DNA from: Planctomycetota bacterium
GTDB lineage: Bacteria; Planctomycetota; Phycisphaerae; Phycisphaerales; UBA1924
DNA: 30,872 bases
Assembly: GCA_023434205.1 (NCBI GenBank)
Contig: JAEYTB010000232.1
Location: forward strand, 1 to 30,872
Direction of reading: 5' to 3'
Under the pieces are notes generated by a model, which saw only the letters and a list, made by a program, of their open reading frames with translations, was not told the origin of the DNA and made no database searches. The translations under genes were made by a program, and so were the position numbers. Shown in pieces: positions 14,881 to 23,195 of the stretch. Numbering within the stretch: position 1 is the stretch's first letter; each line of letters begins with the position of its first letter.

Positions 14881-17709
14881 TCATACCCCCACGCCCTTGC
14901 GGCTCTCGTTGAGCAGCCGCCGCAGCACCGTCTGAAGCACCCCGCCGTTGCGGTAGTACTCCACCTCCACCGGCGTGTCGATCCGGCAGCGGGTCGTGAA
15001 CTCCACCTTCTTCCCATCCGCCTTCGTCGCCACCACCCGCACATCGCACCGCGGCTCCAGCGGGTCGGGCAGCACGATGTCGAACGTCTCCGTCCCGTCC
15101 AGCCCCAGGCTTGCCGCCGTCTGACCCTCCATGAAGTTCAGCGGCAGCACGCCCATGCCCACCAGGTTGCTGCGGTGGATCCGCTCAAAGCTCTCGCTGA
15201 TCACCGCGCGGCAGCCCAGGAGCAATGTCCCCTTCGCCGCCCAGTCGCGGCTGCTGCCCATGCCGTAGTCCTTGCCCGCGAGCACCACCAGCGGCGTGCC
15301 CTGGCCCTTGTAGTTCACCGCCGCGTTGTAGATGGAGTCGATGCCCCCGCCGCCCGCGGTGGACATGTCCCGCGTCCAGCCGCCCTCGCGCACCTTGCCG
15401 GTGACGACGTCCACCGCGAGCTTGTTCTTCACGCGGACGTTCGCGAACGTGCCGCGGGTCATGACGCGGTCGTTGCCCCGCCGGCTGCCGTAGCTGTTGA
15501 ACATGCTCTTGGGGACGCCCAGGCCCTTGAGGTACTCGCCCGCCGGGCTCTTCTCGGCGATGTCGCCCGCGGGGGAGATGTGGTCCGTGGTCACCGAGTC
15601 GCCGACGTAGACCAGGCACCGTGCGCCCGTGATGGGCTGGATCGGCGCGGGCTGCTCGCCCATGCCCACGAAGTATGGCGGGTTCTGGATGTACGTGCTC
15701 GCGTCGTTCCAGGTGTAAAGGTCGCTCTGGCTGACGGGCACCGCGTTCCACGTCGGGTTGCCCGTGAACACGTTGGCGTACTGCGTCCTGAACTGCTCGG
15801 GCGTGACGGCCTTGGCTTTGACCGCCTGCACCTCCGCGTGCGTGGGCCAGATGTCCTTGAGGAACACCGGCTTGCCGTCCCTGCCCGTCCCCAGCGGCTC
15901 GGTCGCCAGGTCGATGCTCATGCTGCCCGCGATCGCGTACGCCACCACCAGCGGCGGGCTGGCGAGGTAGTTGGCCTTGACCAGCGAGTGAACGCGTCCC
16001 TCGAAGTTGCGGTTGCCCGAGAGCACGCTCGCCACCACCAGGTCGCCGCCCTTGATCGCCGCCTCGATCTCATCGGGCAGCGGGCCGCTGTTGCCGATGC
16101 ACGTCGTGCACCCGTACCCCACGGTGTTGAACCCCAGGGCGTCCAGGTCCGCCGTCAGCCCCGCCTTGTCGTAATACTCCGTGACCACCTTGGACCCCGG
16201 CGCCAGGCTGGTCTTGACCCACGGCTTTGACTTCAGGCCCAACGCGTTGGCCTTCCGGGCCACCAGGCCCGCGGCGATCATCACATCCGGGTTGCTCGTG
16301 TTCGTGCAGCTCGTGATCGCCGCGATGACGACGTCGCCGTGGTGCAGATTGAAGCTCTTGCCCTCACGCGAGACCGGCACGCCGCAGACCCCGGGGTCCG
16401 TGCCCGCCGGGATGCTGGTGTTCACGGTCGAGCCGGCGGTGTTGCCGCCATCCGCGGCCCAGCGGCCGACGTTCACCGACTGCGGCGGCAGGGCCTTGCC
16501 GAAGCTGTCGGCCAGCTCCTTGCACCACGCGGTCTTGACATCACGCAGATTGACGCGGTCCTGAGGGCGCTTGGGCCCCGCGAGGCTGGGCTGCACCGTC
16601 GAGAGGTCCAGCTCGATCAGGTCCGTGAACTCCGGCTCGGCGATCCCCGGCTGCCACCACATCCCGTTCGCCTTGCAGTACTTCTCCACCAGTTCCACCG
16701 TCGCCTCGTCGCGCCCCGTGAACCGCAGGAAGTCGAGCGTGACCTGGTCGATGGGGAAGAACCCGATCGTCGCCCCGTACTCGGGGGCCATGTTCGCGAT
16801 GGTCGCGCGGTCGGGCACGGAGAGCGCCGCCAGGCCCTCGCCGCAGAACTCGACGAACTTGTCCACCACGCCCCGCTTGCGGAGGATCTGCGTGACCGTG
16901 AGCACCAGGTCCGTCGCCGTGGCCCCCTCGGGCAGCTTGCCCTTTAGGCGGAACCCGATGACGTCGGGGGTCAGCATGTAAATCGGCTGCCCGAGCATCA
17001 CCGCCTCGGCCTCGATGCCGCCCACCCCCCAGCCCACGACGCCCAGGCCGTTGACCATCGTCGTGTGGCTGTCGGTGCCCACGCAGGAGTCGGGGTACGC
17101 CACCATCTCGCCGTCGATCTGGCGCGACCACACCGCCTTCGCGAGGTACTCGAGGTTCACCTGGTGAACGATGCCCGTCGCCGGCGGCACCACGCGGAAG
17201 TTGGAGAGGCTCTGCTGCCCCCACTTGAGGAACTCGTACCGCTCCGCGTTGCGCTCAAACTCCTTCTCCGCGTTGATCGTCAGCGCCTGCTTCGTGCCGA
17301 ACGCGTCCACCTGCACGCTGTGGTCGATCACCAGGTCGCACGGCACCAGCGGGTTGATCGCCGCGGGGTCCCCGCCCAGGCTCTTCATCGCGTCCCGCAT
17401 CGCGGCCAGGTCCACCACACACGGCACGCCCGTGAAGTCCTGCAGCACCACCCGCCCGGGCATGAAGGGCAGTTCTTCCTTGACCGGGGCCTTGGCGTTC
17501 CAGTTGGCGAGGCCCGAGACGTCGTCCGCCGTCACCACGAACCCGTCCAGGTTCCGCAGCATCGCCTCCAGCAGCACCTTGATCGAGAAGGGCAGCCGGT
17601 CCACGTGCCCCACGTTCTGCTTCTTGAGGGCGTTGAGGTCGTAGTACGTGAACGTCCCGGCCTGGGTGGTGAGGGTCGCGCGGCTGTTGAACGGGTCAGG
17701 GCGTGGCAT
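14881..17709 (-). CDS. acnA: Aconitate hydratase AcnA
   Basis: 942 aa, close to the AcnA/IRP1 family length (about 890). It catalyses reversible isomerisation of citrate to isocitrate in the TCA cycle in the cytosol. The 4Fe-4S cysteines are Cys468 (ITSCTNTSNP), Cys534 and Cys537 (GYGCTTCIGNSGPLP), with exactly the 66- and 3-residue spacing of AcnA. Other signatures are GVPCVVDLAAMRDAM, DHSVQVDAFG, CVGTDSHTTMVNGLGV, GWGVGGIEAEA, DSVTTDHISPAG, NSYGSRRGND and GKDYGMGSSRDWAAKG. The ATG at 17709 follows GGAG at 8 nt; the frame is open 15 codons further but without a site. It lies 106 bp downstream of a LysR gene on the same strand. Confidence 0.97.
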   Translation of the reverse strand: MPRPDPFNSRATLTTQAGTFTYYDLNALKKQNVGHVDRLPFSIKVLLEAMLRNLDGFVVTADDVSGLANWNAKAPVKEELPFMPGRVVLQDFTGVPCVVDLAAMRDAMKSLGGDPAAINPLVPCDLVIDHSVQVDAFGTKQALTINAEKEFERNAERYEFLKWGQQSLSNFRVVPPATGIVHQVNLEYLAKAVWSRQIDGEMVAYPDSCVGTDSHTTMVNGLGVVGWGVGGIEAEAVMLGQPIYMLTPDVIGFRLKGKLPEGATATDLVLTVTQILRKRGVVDKFVEFCGEGLAALSVPDRATIANMAPEYGATIGFFPIDQVTLDFLRFTGRDEATVELVEKYCKANGMWWQPGIAEPEFTDLIELDLSTVQPSLAGPKRPQDRVNLRDVKTAWCKELADSFGKALPPQSVNVGRWAADGGNTAGSTVNTSIPAGTDPGVCGVPVSREGKSFNLHHGDVVIAAITSCTNTSNPDVMIAAGLVARKANALGLKSKPWVKTSLAPGSKVVTEYYDKAGLTADLDALGFNTVGYGCTTCIGNSGPLPDEIEAAIKGGDLVVASVLSGNRNFEGRVHSLVKANYLASPPLVVAYAIAGSMSIDLATEPLGTGRDGKPVFLKDIWPTHAEVQAVKAKAVTPEQFRTQYANVFTGNPTWNAVPVSQSDLYTWNDASTYIQNPPYFVGMGEQPAPIQPITGARCLVYVGDSVTTDHISPAGDIAEKSPAGEYLKGLGVPKSMFNSYGSRRGNDRVMTRGTFANVRVKNKLAVDVVTGKVREGGWTRDMSTAGGGGIDSIYNAAVNYKGQGTPLVVLAGKDYGMGSSRDWAAKGTLLLGCRAVISESFERIHRSNLVGMGVLPLNFMEGQTAASLGLDGTETFDIVLPDPLEPRCDVRVVATKADGKKVEFTTRCRIDTPVEVEYYRNGGVLQTVLRRLLNESRKGVGV

Positions 17710-17726
17710 GGCGTGTCTCCGTGGCG

Positions 17727-17742
17727 CCGGCCCCCTGGCCGG
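17727..17742 (-). promoter_or_regulatory. Hairpin in the acnA 5' leader
   Basis: CCGGCC and GGCCGG form a perfect six-pair stem around a four-base loop, ending about 7 nt upstream of the acnA GGAG site. It may influence initiation of acnA translation or mRNA stability; this is inference. Confidence 0.4.
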
Positions 17743-17756
17743 TGTGTACCCCAACT

Positions 17757-17775
17757 ATCGCCGGTTGGAGGCGAT
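17757..17775 (-). promoter_or_regulatory. Dyad operator candidate upstream of acnA
   Basis: ATCGCC and GGCGAT form a perfect inverted repeat with a 7-bp spacer in the only AT-richer stretch between the LysR gene and acnA. On the minus strand it overlaps a possible promoter (TTGGAT, 18 bp, GATAGT). A LysR-type or other dimeric regulator could bind here. Confidence 0.45.
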
Positions 17776-17815
17776 GAATCCAATCAATGCAAATCAAACA
17801 AGCGATAAACGAGCG

Positions 17816-18688
17816 CTATGCCTTGACACGCATCGCCTTCTCGAACGCGCCCACCGCCGCGCTGATCGGCATGTCCCGCCGCCGCGCAATCCCCAGCCTT
17901 CGCGACAGCCGCTCATCCCGGCACCCCAGCCCCTCCCCCGCCCCCAGCCCGAACCGCGACACAAACCCCACCCCGATCCCCGCCGCCACCATCTGCTTGA
18001 TCGACTCCAGCGACCGCAGCTCCATGACCACGTTCAGCGGCACCCCAGCCGCGGCGCTCGCCCGGTCGATCATCTCCCGCACCGCCGTGCCGGCCTCGAA
18101 CGCCACCACGCTCTCGCCCGAGAGGTCCTGCCAGCGGAACTGCTTCTTCCCCGCGAGCGCATGCCCCGCGGGCACGATCAACCGCAGCTCATCCTCCACC
18201 AACGGCGTCACCACCAGGTCCCGAGCCAACGCTTGCTCCAAGGGCAGAGTCACGATCCCCAGGTCCAGCTCCCCCGCCAGCACCGCCGCCGCGACCGCCC
18301 GCGACCCCGCCTCGCGCACATAAAACCGAAGCCCCGGGTGCGCCGCGCGAACCGCGCTCACCACCCGCGGCAGCAGGTACGTCGTCGCCGTGGCACCCCC
18401 GCCCACGCGGATCGACCCCCGCTCCAGCCCGATCACCTCGCGCACCGCCCGCACCGCGCCCTCCGCGCGGCGGACCGTGTCCTCCGCCGCCGCAAGGAAC
18501 ACCCGCCCCGCCTCGGTCAGCTCCACACCCCGCCCCGTCCGGTGCAGCAGCTCGGCCCCGACCTCTTTCTCCAGCTTCCGCAGCGCTGCCGAGAGCGCCG
18601 GCTGCGTCACGCCCAACGCCCGCGCGGCACGCGTCATGTGCCCCGCGCCCGCGATCGCGATGAAGTACCGGAGCGGCGTCAGTTCCAC
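17816..18688 (-). CDS. LysR-family transcriptional regulator
   Basis: 290 aa, the normal LysR length. The N-terminal winged helix-turn-helix is clear (about 3-60: LRYFIAIAGAGHMTRAARAL, then VTQPALSAALRKLEKEVGAE, then LLHRTGRGVELTEAGRVFL). The effector-binding domain (about 90-285) has the expected features: SIRVGGGATATTYLLPRVV, GELDLGIVTLPLE and MVAAGIGVGFVSRFGLG. The start is GTG without a Shine-Dalgarno; TAGTCT lies 6 nt upstream, suggesting a leaderless transcript. The gene lies upstream of acnA on the same strand, so acnA is a plausible target. The effector is unknown. Confidence 0.92.
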   Translation of the reverse strand: MELTPLRYFIAIAGAGHMTRAARALGVTQPALSAALRKLEKEVGAELLHRTGRGVELTEAGRVFLAAAEDTVRRAEGAVRAVREVIGLERGSIRVGGGATATTYLLPRVVSAVRAAHPGLRFYVREAGSRAVAAAVLAGELDLGIVTLPLEQALARDLVVTPLVEDELRLIVPAGHALAGKKQFRWQDLSGESVVAFEAGTAVREMIDRASAAAGVPLNVVMELRSLESIKQMVAAGIGVGFVSRFGLGAGEGLGCRDERLSRRLGIARRRDMPISAAVGAFEKAMRVKA

Positions 18689-18759
18689 GCGCAGAGACTA
18701 CCGACTACCGCGGGGTGCCACGGGCCCGTCTTCGGGCCGTGCTGCGATCCCGGAACGAG

Positions 18760-18789
18760 AAAAAAACCCGCAGGCCGATGCCCGCGGGT
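18760..18789 (-). terminator. Intrinsic terminator of rpmA
   Basis: ACCCGC (18766-18771) pairs with GCGGGT (18784-18789), with further inner pairing. Read on the minus strand the stem is followed by a run of seven T. It lies about 35 nt after the rpmA stop and separates it from the LysR gene. Confidence 0.8.
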
Positions 18790-18824
18790 CTTCATGTTCG
18801 CGCTGTTCGATTCTTCGCGCGGCC

Positions 18825-19115
18825 TCAGGCCTTCGCGGCCTCGGCCCGCATCCAGGAGGGCTGGGGGGCCTTCTCGTCGCTGGGCTTCACGTGAACCTTG
18901 CGGCCGCGGAAGATCACCTTGCCCTCGGCGACCGAGTACAGCGTGTCATCCGACCCGCGGAGCACGTTGAAGCCGGGGAGGAAGGGCGTGCCCACCTGGC
19001 GGACGATGATCGAGCCGGCCTTGGCCGCCTCACCGCCGTAGAGCTTGATGCCGCGGTACTGCGGGTTGCTGTCGCGCCCGTTCTTGGTCGAACCCTGGCC
19101 CTTTTTGTGTGCCAT
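18825..19115 (-). CDS. rpmA: 50S ribosomal protein L27
   Basis: 96 aa, normal length. L27 reaches the peptidyl-transferase centre of the large subunit. The start at 19115 gives the canonical MAHKKGQGSTKNGRDS N-terminus without the cleavable extension found in Firmicutes. The next segments, GIKLYGGEAAKAGSIIVRQ and GTPFLPG, are typical. AGAGG lies about 8 nt before the ATG; the frame is open further upstream but not protein-like. In many bacteria rpmA follows rplU; here no rplU is adjacent and the gene has its own leader and terminator. Confidence 0.96.
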   Translation of the reverse strand: MAHKKGQGSTKNGRDSNPQYRGIKLYGGEAAKAGSIIVRQVGTPFLPGFNVLRGSDDTLYSVAEGKVIFRGRKVHVKPSDEKAPQPSWMRAEAAKA

Positions 19116-19175
19116 GACAAAAACCTCTTTCAAGCGGGGCAGGGCCCCGGGTGGTCTGGGAGTAGGGTGGGAAGC

Positions 19176-19202
19176 GTAGACCTCTGCCCCGCGGGCGTCT
19201 AC
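19176..19202 (-). promoter_or_regulatory. Hairpin in the rpmA leader region
   Basis: GTAGAC and GTCTAC form a six-pair outer stem, and GCCC/GGGC a four-pair inner stem around a CGC loop, with a CTCT bulge on one side. It lies about 60 nt upstream of the L27 start. It could be a leader regulatory structure as found for other ribosomal protein genes; no known leader family is recognised. Confidence 0.35.
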
Positions 19203-19263
19203 CGGCCTTAGTCGGGCCTGGAACCGAACACCCACCGCCCAGAAGTGGGGGAGGCGGCTCGAC

Positions 19264-19920
19264 TTACCGCATCACCCAACGCTTCTCGATCAGCTCGAAC
19301 GGCCGGGCCCCCTGGCCCCGCACCTCGCCCGTGGGCTGGTACCGCAGCATCAGGGTCTTTCGGAGCGTGACCTTTACCGGCTTACCCGTCTTCGCGTCCC
19401 GCTGCTCGATCGTCTTGGTCTCGCCGCTGAAGCCCGCGCCGTAGACCTCCATCTCACTGAACCGCAGGGTTGTCGCCGGGAACACCACCAGCCCGTCCTT
19501 CGCGTTGCCCTCACCCTGCAGCAGCATGCCCACGATGCTGATCTGGTCCTGGATCAGCTCGTTGTTGAGGCTGTCGAGGATCGCCCGGGTCACCGCCGCG
19601 GGCACCTCACGCCCCGACCGCACAACCTCGCCCTTGTCGTTGCACATCTCAAACGAGGGCGTAAAGAGCATGTCCTTGCCGCTGGTGTTGGTCACGGTGT
19701 ACGTGAGGTAGAAGTACCCCTTGGGCCCCGTGCCATCATCGACGCTGGCGTACCGCAGCGGCCCGGGCTCAACGGTCAGCTCCCACTTGCGCGGGATCGG
19801 GTCCGGCTCGGGGCCCATGCCCATCGAGACGCCCATCCCGACGAGCCCGACCACCGCAACGGCAAACGCCGCAACGACTTGAAGGAGCGAGCGCCGCGAA
19901 TGAAGGGTCTGTGTCGCCAT
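19264..19920 (-). CDS. Membrane-anchored or secreted hypothetical protein
   Basis: 218 aa. The ATG at 19920 has AAGGA about 9 nt upstream. The N-terminus is a signal peptide or anchor (about 12-32, LLQVVAAFAVAVVGLVGMG), followed by a Met/Pro-rich stretch. The rest reads as one beta-rich domain with alternating hydrophobic strands: LTVEPGPLRYASVDDGTGPK, then GYFYLTYTVTNTSGKDMLF, then TLRFSEMEVYGAG. The TYTVTNTSGKD segment resembles immunoglobulin-like exported domains in which a phrase of this kind describes a conserved strand pair. I recognise no named family. It lies on the same strand as rpmA and is divergent from the GNAT gene. Confidence 0.75.
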   Translation of the reverse strand: MATQTLHSRRSLLQVVAAFAVAVVGLVGMGVSMGMGPEPDPIPRKWELTVEPGPLRYASVDDGTGPKGYFYLTYTVTNTSGKDMLFTPSFEMCNDKGEVVRSGREVPAAVTRAILDSLNNELIQDQISIVGMLLQGEGNAKDGLVVFPATTLRFSEMEVYGAGFSGETKTIEQRDAKTGKPVKVTLRKTLMLRYQPTGEVRGQGARPFELIEKRWVMR

Positions 19921-20016
19921 GGTGATGATCCTTGCTACAAAGTCTGCCGCCCGCCGCCGGGCCGACCAGTCTAATGGCGGATTCCCGCCCGTCAAACCGA
20001 CGTACCGTTGCGCACC

Positions 20017-21030
20017 GTGAGCGTTTCGGTTCCAACTCCCGCCCCAACAGGCCGCCCCCACGCGGTCAGGATATCCCCCGACCTGGCCCTGGCCGCCGCC
20101 TCCCGCCTCGTTTCCCAAGCCAGCAACGACATCGACTCCGCCGCCCGCCGCCTGGTTGCCTCTGCCCCCACCCACGGCATCGACCTGTCCCTCATCTGGG
20201 CGACCCTCGACCCCCAACGACCCAAGAAGCGCGTCCGCCAGGCCTGCCTCGCCGTCCCCGGCGCAGGGCGGACGGCCATGCTCTTTGTCAGCGAGCCCGC
20301 GCCCGACGGCGACTTCGGCGACCCCCGCCAGGCCCTCGCCGAGCGGGTGGCGGTGCTCGACGCCGCATGCGACCACCTGGGCCGCGAGCCCAGCAAGCGG
20401 GTGCAGATCGCGCAGGCCCTCCCTGACCCGGCCGAGCCCTGGTTCGTGGAGGCACTCACGTCCGCCGGCTTCACGAAGGTCGGGCACCTCGCGTACCTGC
20501 GGCGTCCCGCCGGCGCCGTGCCGCGCTCCAAGCCCTACGCCTTGCCCGACGGCATCACCCTGACGCGCGTGTCCGACCTCCCCCAGGCCAGGGCTCAGGC
20601 GCTGCTCGTCGAGGCGATGGACCGCTCCTACCTCGACACGTTCGACTGCCCTGAACTCTGCGGCCTGCGCGCCACCAAGGACATCCTCGCCTCCCACCGC
20701 GACACCGGCGCCTACGACCCCACCTGCTGGTGGCTCATCTACAAAGACGCCGCGCCCCACGGCTGCGCACTCTTCAGCCCGGTCCCTGACGCGGGCTCGT
20801 GCGAGCTTGTCTACCTCGGGCTCTCCCCCGAGATCCGGGGGCTCGGCCTCGGCCGACACCTGCTCACGCTGGGGCTGGAAGAGATGCGCGCCCGCCACGC
20901 CTCGTGGCCGATGACCCTCGCCGTGGACCGCCGCAACACGTCCGCGCTGCACCTGTACGCGGGCCTCGGATTCCGGAGCTTTGGGGAGAGGATTGCGTTC
21001 GTGCGGCCGGTGCGGGAGGTTGCGCGCTGA
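20017..21030 (+). CDS. GNAT-family N-acetyltransferase with duplicated domain
   Basis: 337 aa from the GTG at 20017; an in-frame TTG at 20008 is possible. The C-terminal GNAT domain (about 180-330) has the acetyl-CoA-binding motif A, VYLGLSPEIRGLGLGRHLL, and motif B-like NTSALHLYAGLGFRSFGER. The N-terminal half (about 10-165) looks like a degenerate second GNAT copy: it has AMLFVSEPAPDG where a strand would be and ends FVEALTSAGFTKVGHLAYLR, matching the final AGF...L.YLRR element, but lacks a clear motif A. Only the C-terminal copy is likely to be catalytic. Substrate unknown. TACCGT lies 8 nt before the GTG and no Shine-Dalgarno is visible. Confidence 0.85.
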   Translation: MSVSVPTPAPTGRPHAVRISPDLALAAASRLVSQASNDIDSAARRLVASAPTHGIDLSLIWATLDPQRPKKRVRQACLAVPGAGRTAMLFVSEPAPDGDFGDPRQALAERVAVLDAACDHLGREPSKRVQIAQALPDPAEPWFVEALTSAGFTKVGHLAYLRRPAGAVPRSKPYALPDGITLTRVSDLPQARAQALLVEAMDRSYLDTFDCPELCGLRATKDILASHRDTGAYDPTCWWLIYKDAAPHGCALFSPVPDAGSCELVYLGLSPEIRGLGLGRHLLTLGLEEMRARHASWPMTLAVDRRNTSALHLYAGLGFRSFGERIAFVRPVREVAR

Positions 21031-21548
21031 GGCTCGGATGAGCGACCGTTCACACGCAGTTTGCTCACCTCTTACCCACACCGATTCTCCACGAAGGTGC
21101 GTAAGTTTTTCTTCACTGTGCTAAGTCGTTGCGGCGCACATGCCAGACACCGACACCCTCGACGCGCCCCCGTGTTGATGGACGCACAACCCATTGCTTC
21201 GCGCCGGGCCTTCGCGTACCTTGGCCCCCGCTCTGACCGCGAGCAGCGAAGCTCCGGTTGGGGGGATTCAAAGGCCAAGGACTGGCCGCCGTCTCGACGC
21301 GCGACCGGGGTTCAAGCCCCGTTCGAGCCCCGCAACGACAGGGCAAAGGCCAGGCCGCTCTCGCGGCCAGCTGTCTCCGCGCCGCGACGTTCGTGAAGGA
21401 CTCTCCACAGTTCCAGGCCCCGCCGGGCGTTCTGCCCGCCCTGTCAGGATGGACACCAGGGCGGCAAGGGTCGTGCTCCGCGCTGACCACCGGCGATCAG
21501 GCCAGTCAGGTTTTCGGTCCGCTGAGAGGATGGCTCGTGGAGACGGGC
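21031..21548. other. 518-bp gene-free region upstream of dnaA
   Basis: The first 100 bp (about 21060-21125) are the most AT-rich part of the neighbourhood and include TTACCCACA at 21072-21080, one mismatch from the DnaA-box consensus TTATCCACA. CTCTCCACA at 21401-21409 is a weaker match. The dnaA frame stays open back to 21258 (97 extra codons), but that translation is low in typical secondary structure and probably not coding. No tRNA or promoter is convincing. No change of strand composition is seen across this region, so I do not call an origin. Confidence 0.5.
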
Positions 21549-23066
21549 ATGACCACCAAGACTCGGGCAGAGGCAGTCAGCACCACCCAGGAGAACAACC
21601 GCCCCCGCGGCTTCGCCGCCGTCAACGACCGTGTCGAGCAGGTCTGGAAGCGACTCGAGATGGACCTGGGCCAAGAGAAGATCCAGCGCTACTTCTCCGG
21701 CCAGACCCTGCTGGCCCTCAAGGACAACCGCCTGGAGGTCACCGTCGCCTCCGGCCTTTCCGCCCGGATGCTCAGCACGCAGTTCGGCGAGAGCCTCCGG
21801 CGCGCCGCCACCCCCGACGCGGGCGCGGAGGTCCAGGTCGACTTCCAGGTCGACCGCAACGCCTTCGAGACCCGCCCCGCCCCCGCGCCGCCCAAGGCCC
21901 AGCCCCGCCACCGCCCCGCGCCCCGCCCCACCGCCCGCTACCGCTTCGACAACTTCATCGTCGGCGCCGCCAATAAGCTCGCCCATGCCGCCGCCCTCCG
22001 CGTCGCCGAGGAAGAAGGCCCCGCCGCCCCGCTCTTCATCCACGGCAGCTGCGGCTTGGGCAAAACCCACCTCCTCAACGCCATCGCCGCCCGCTTCGCC
22101 GAGCGCCGCCCCGGCGCGCACGTCAAGTACACCACCGCCGAGGCCTTCACCAACGAGTTCATCAACGCCCTGCGCACCGGCAAGGTCGACAACTTCCGGA
22201 AGGCCTACCGCAAGGTGGACCTGCTCTGCATCGACGACGCCCACTTCCTGTCCAACAAGGAAGCGACCCAGACCGAACTGCTCTACACCCTCGACGCCAT
22301 CGGCCTCGACGGCGCCCGCCTGGTGCTCGCCAGCGACGAGCACCCGCGCGAGATCCGCAAGATGAGCGACAAGCTCATCTCCCGCTTCATGGCCGGCGCC
22401 GTCGTCAAGGTCGAGACGCCCGACGACGAGCTCCGCCCGCGCCTGCTCCGCCACCTCGCCCAGGGCCGCGCGATGAGCCTGGACGACGCCGCCCTCAAGC
22501 TCCTCTGCGAGCGCAGCGCCCGCTCTGTGGGCTCGCTGGGCGGCTTCGGCGGCTCGGTCCGCGAGCTCGAGGGCCTGCTCATCCAGGTTGAGGCCGTCCA
22601 CCGGCTCTTCCCCGAGAGCAGTGGGGGGGACGTCATCGGCGTGGGCCTCGTGCGACGCGCCCTGGGCCTGTCCACCGAGGAAGGCCGCGACAACACCCCC
22701 GCCCCGGCGCTCCGCCCCCGCCGCCCCATCGCCGCCTCCACCATCGTCGCCGAGGTCTGCCGCTCGCTGGGCGTCGACCTCTCCGACTTCATGGGCAAGG
22801 GCCGCCACCCCCGCGTCGTGCTCGCGCGCTCGGTCACCAGCTTCATCTGCCGAAAGCTCACCACCCTCAGCTTCCCCGAGATCGCCCGCGCCATGGGCCG
22901 CGGCAACCACTCCACCGTTATCACCGCCCACCGCCGCATCGAGCGCGACCTTCCCAAGAAGGACACCCTTTCCGCGGACCTCGCCCCCGCCCACGCCGGC
23001 TGCACCCTCATGGAGCTCATCGACGCCCTCAGCAAGCAGATCGTCCGCAACGCCTCGGGCATGTGA
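21549..23066 (+). CDS. dnaA: Chromosomal replication initiator protein DnaA
   Basis: 505 aa from the ATG at 21549 (GGAG at 9 nt); GTG at 21537 is an alternative. Domain I is at about 15-85 (VNDRVEQVWKRLEMDLGQEK), domain II is a short Pro/Arg-rich linker (about 110-130), and the AAA+ domain starts YRFDNFIVGAANKLAHAA. Walker A is GSCGLGKTH (166-174; Cys168 in place of the usual Val) and Walker B LLCIDDAHF (225-233). Sensor-type GARLVLASDEHPREI follows. Domain IV ends with SFPEIARAMGRGNHSTVITA; the signature GRGNHSTV (450-457) replaces the usual GGRDHTTV, keeping His454 and Thr456. It initiates replication by binding DnaA boxes. The substitutions are notable, and a paralogue elsewhere is possible. 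Confidence 0.93.
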   Translation: MTTKTRAEAVSTTQENNRPRGFAAVNDRVEQVWKRLEMDLGQEKIQRYFSGQTLLALKDNRLEVTVASGLSARMLSTQFGESLRRAATPDAGAEVQVDFQVDRNAFETRPAPAPPKAQPRHRPAPRPTARYRFDNFIVGAANKLAHAAALRVAEEEGPAAPLFIHGSCGLGKTHLLNAIAARFAERRPGAHVKYTTAEAFTNEFINALRTGKVDNFRKAYRKVDLLCIDDAHFLSNKEATQTELLYTLDAIGLDGARLVLASDEHPREIRKMSDKLISRFMAGAVVKVETPDDELRPRLLRHLAQGRAMSLDDAALKLLCERSARSVGSLGGFGGSVRELEGLLIQVEAVHRLFPESSGGDVIGVGLVRRALGLSTEEGRDNTPAPALRPRRPIAASTIVAEVCRSLGVDLSDFMGKGRHPRVVLARSVTSFICRKLTTLSFPEIARAMGRGNHSTVITAHRRIERDLPKKDTLSADLAPAHAGCTLMELIDALSKQIVRNASGM

Positions 23067-23195
23067 CTTCGAGAAGCACCCAACGCGGCCCCGGGGACCC
23101 GGGAGCGGTTGAATCGGTTGGCACGGACGGCCTCCGGCCCGCTCCCTGGTTCCCGGGGCCGCCTTCGCGCCCCGGGGATGCACTACGCTTCCGAC

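Noticed and set aside
18719..18742. CACGG-CCCG/CGGG-CCGTG hairpin with TCTT loop near the LysR start as a second terminator.
   Set aside because: It lacks a T-tract on either strand, and the rpmA terminator 20 nt away is complete; left as an unassigned hairpin.
21300..21345. GGGGTTCAAGCCCC and GTTCGAGCCCC resemble a tRNA T-arm.
   Set aside because: The T-stem does not pair at the required positions when the loop is set to seven bases, and no acceptor, D-arm or anticodon arm fits around it.
21031..21548. Replication origin next to dnaA.
   Set aside because: Only one near-match to a DnaA box (TTACCCACA) and one weak match were found, there is no cluster of boxes, and base composition bias has the same sign on both sides.
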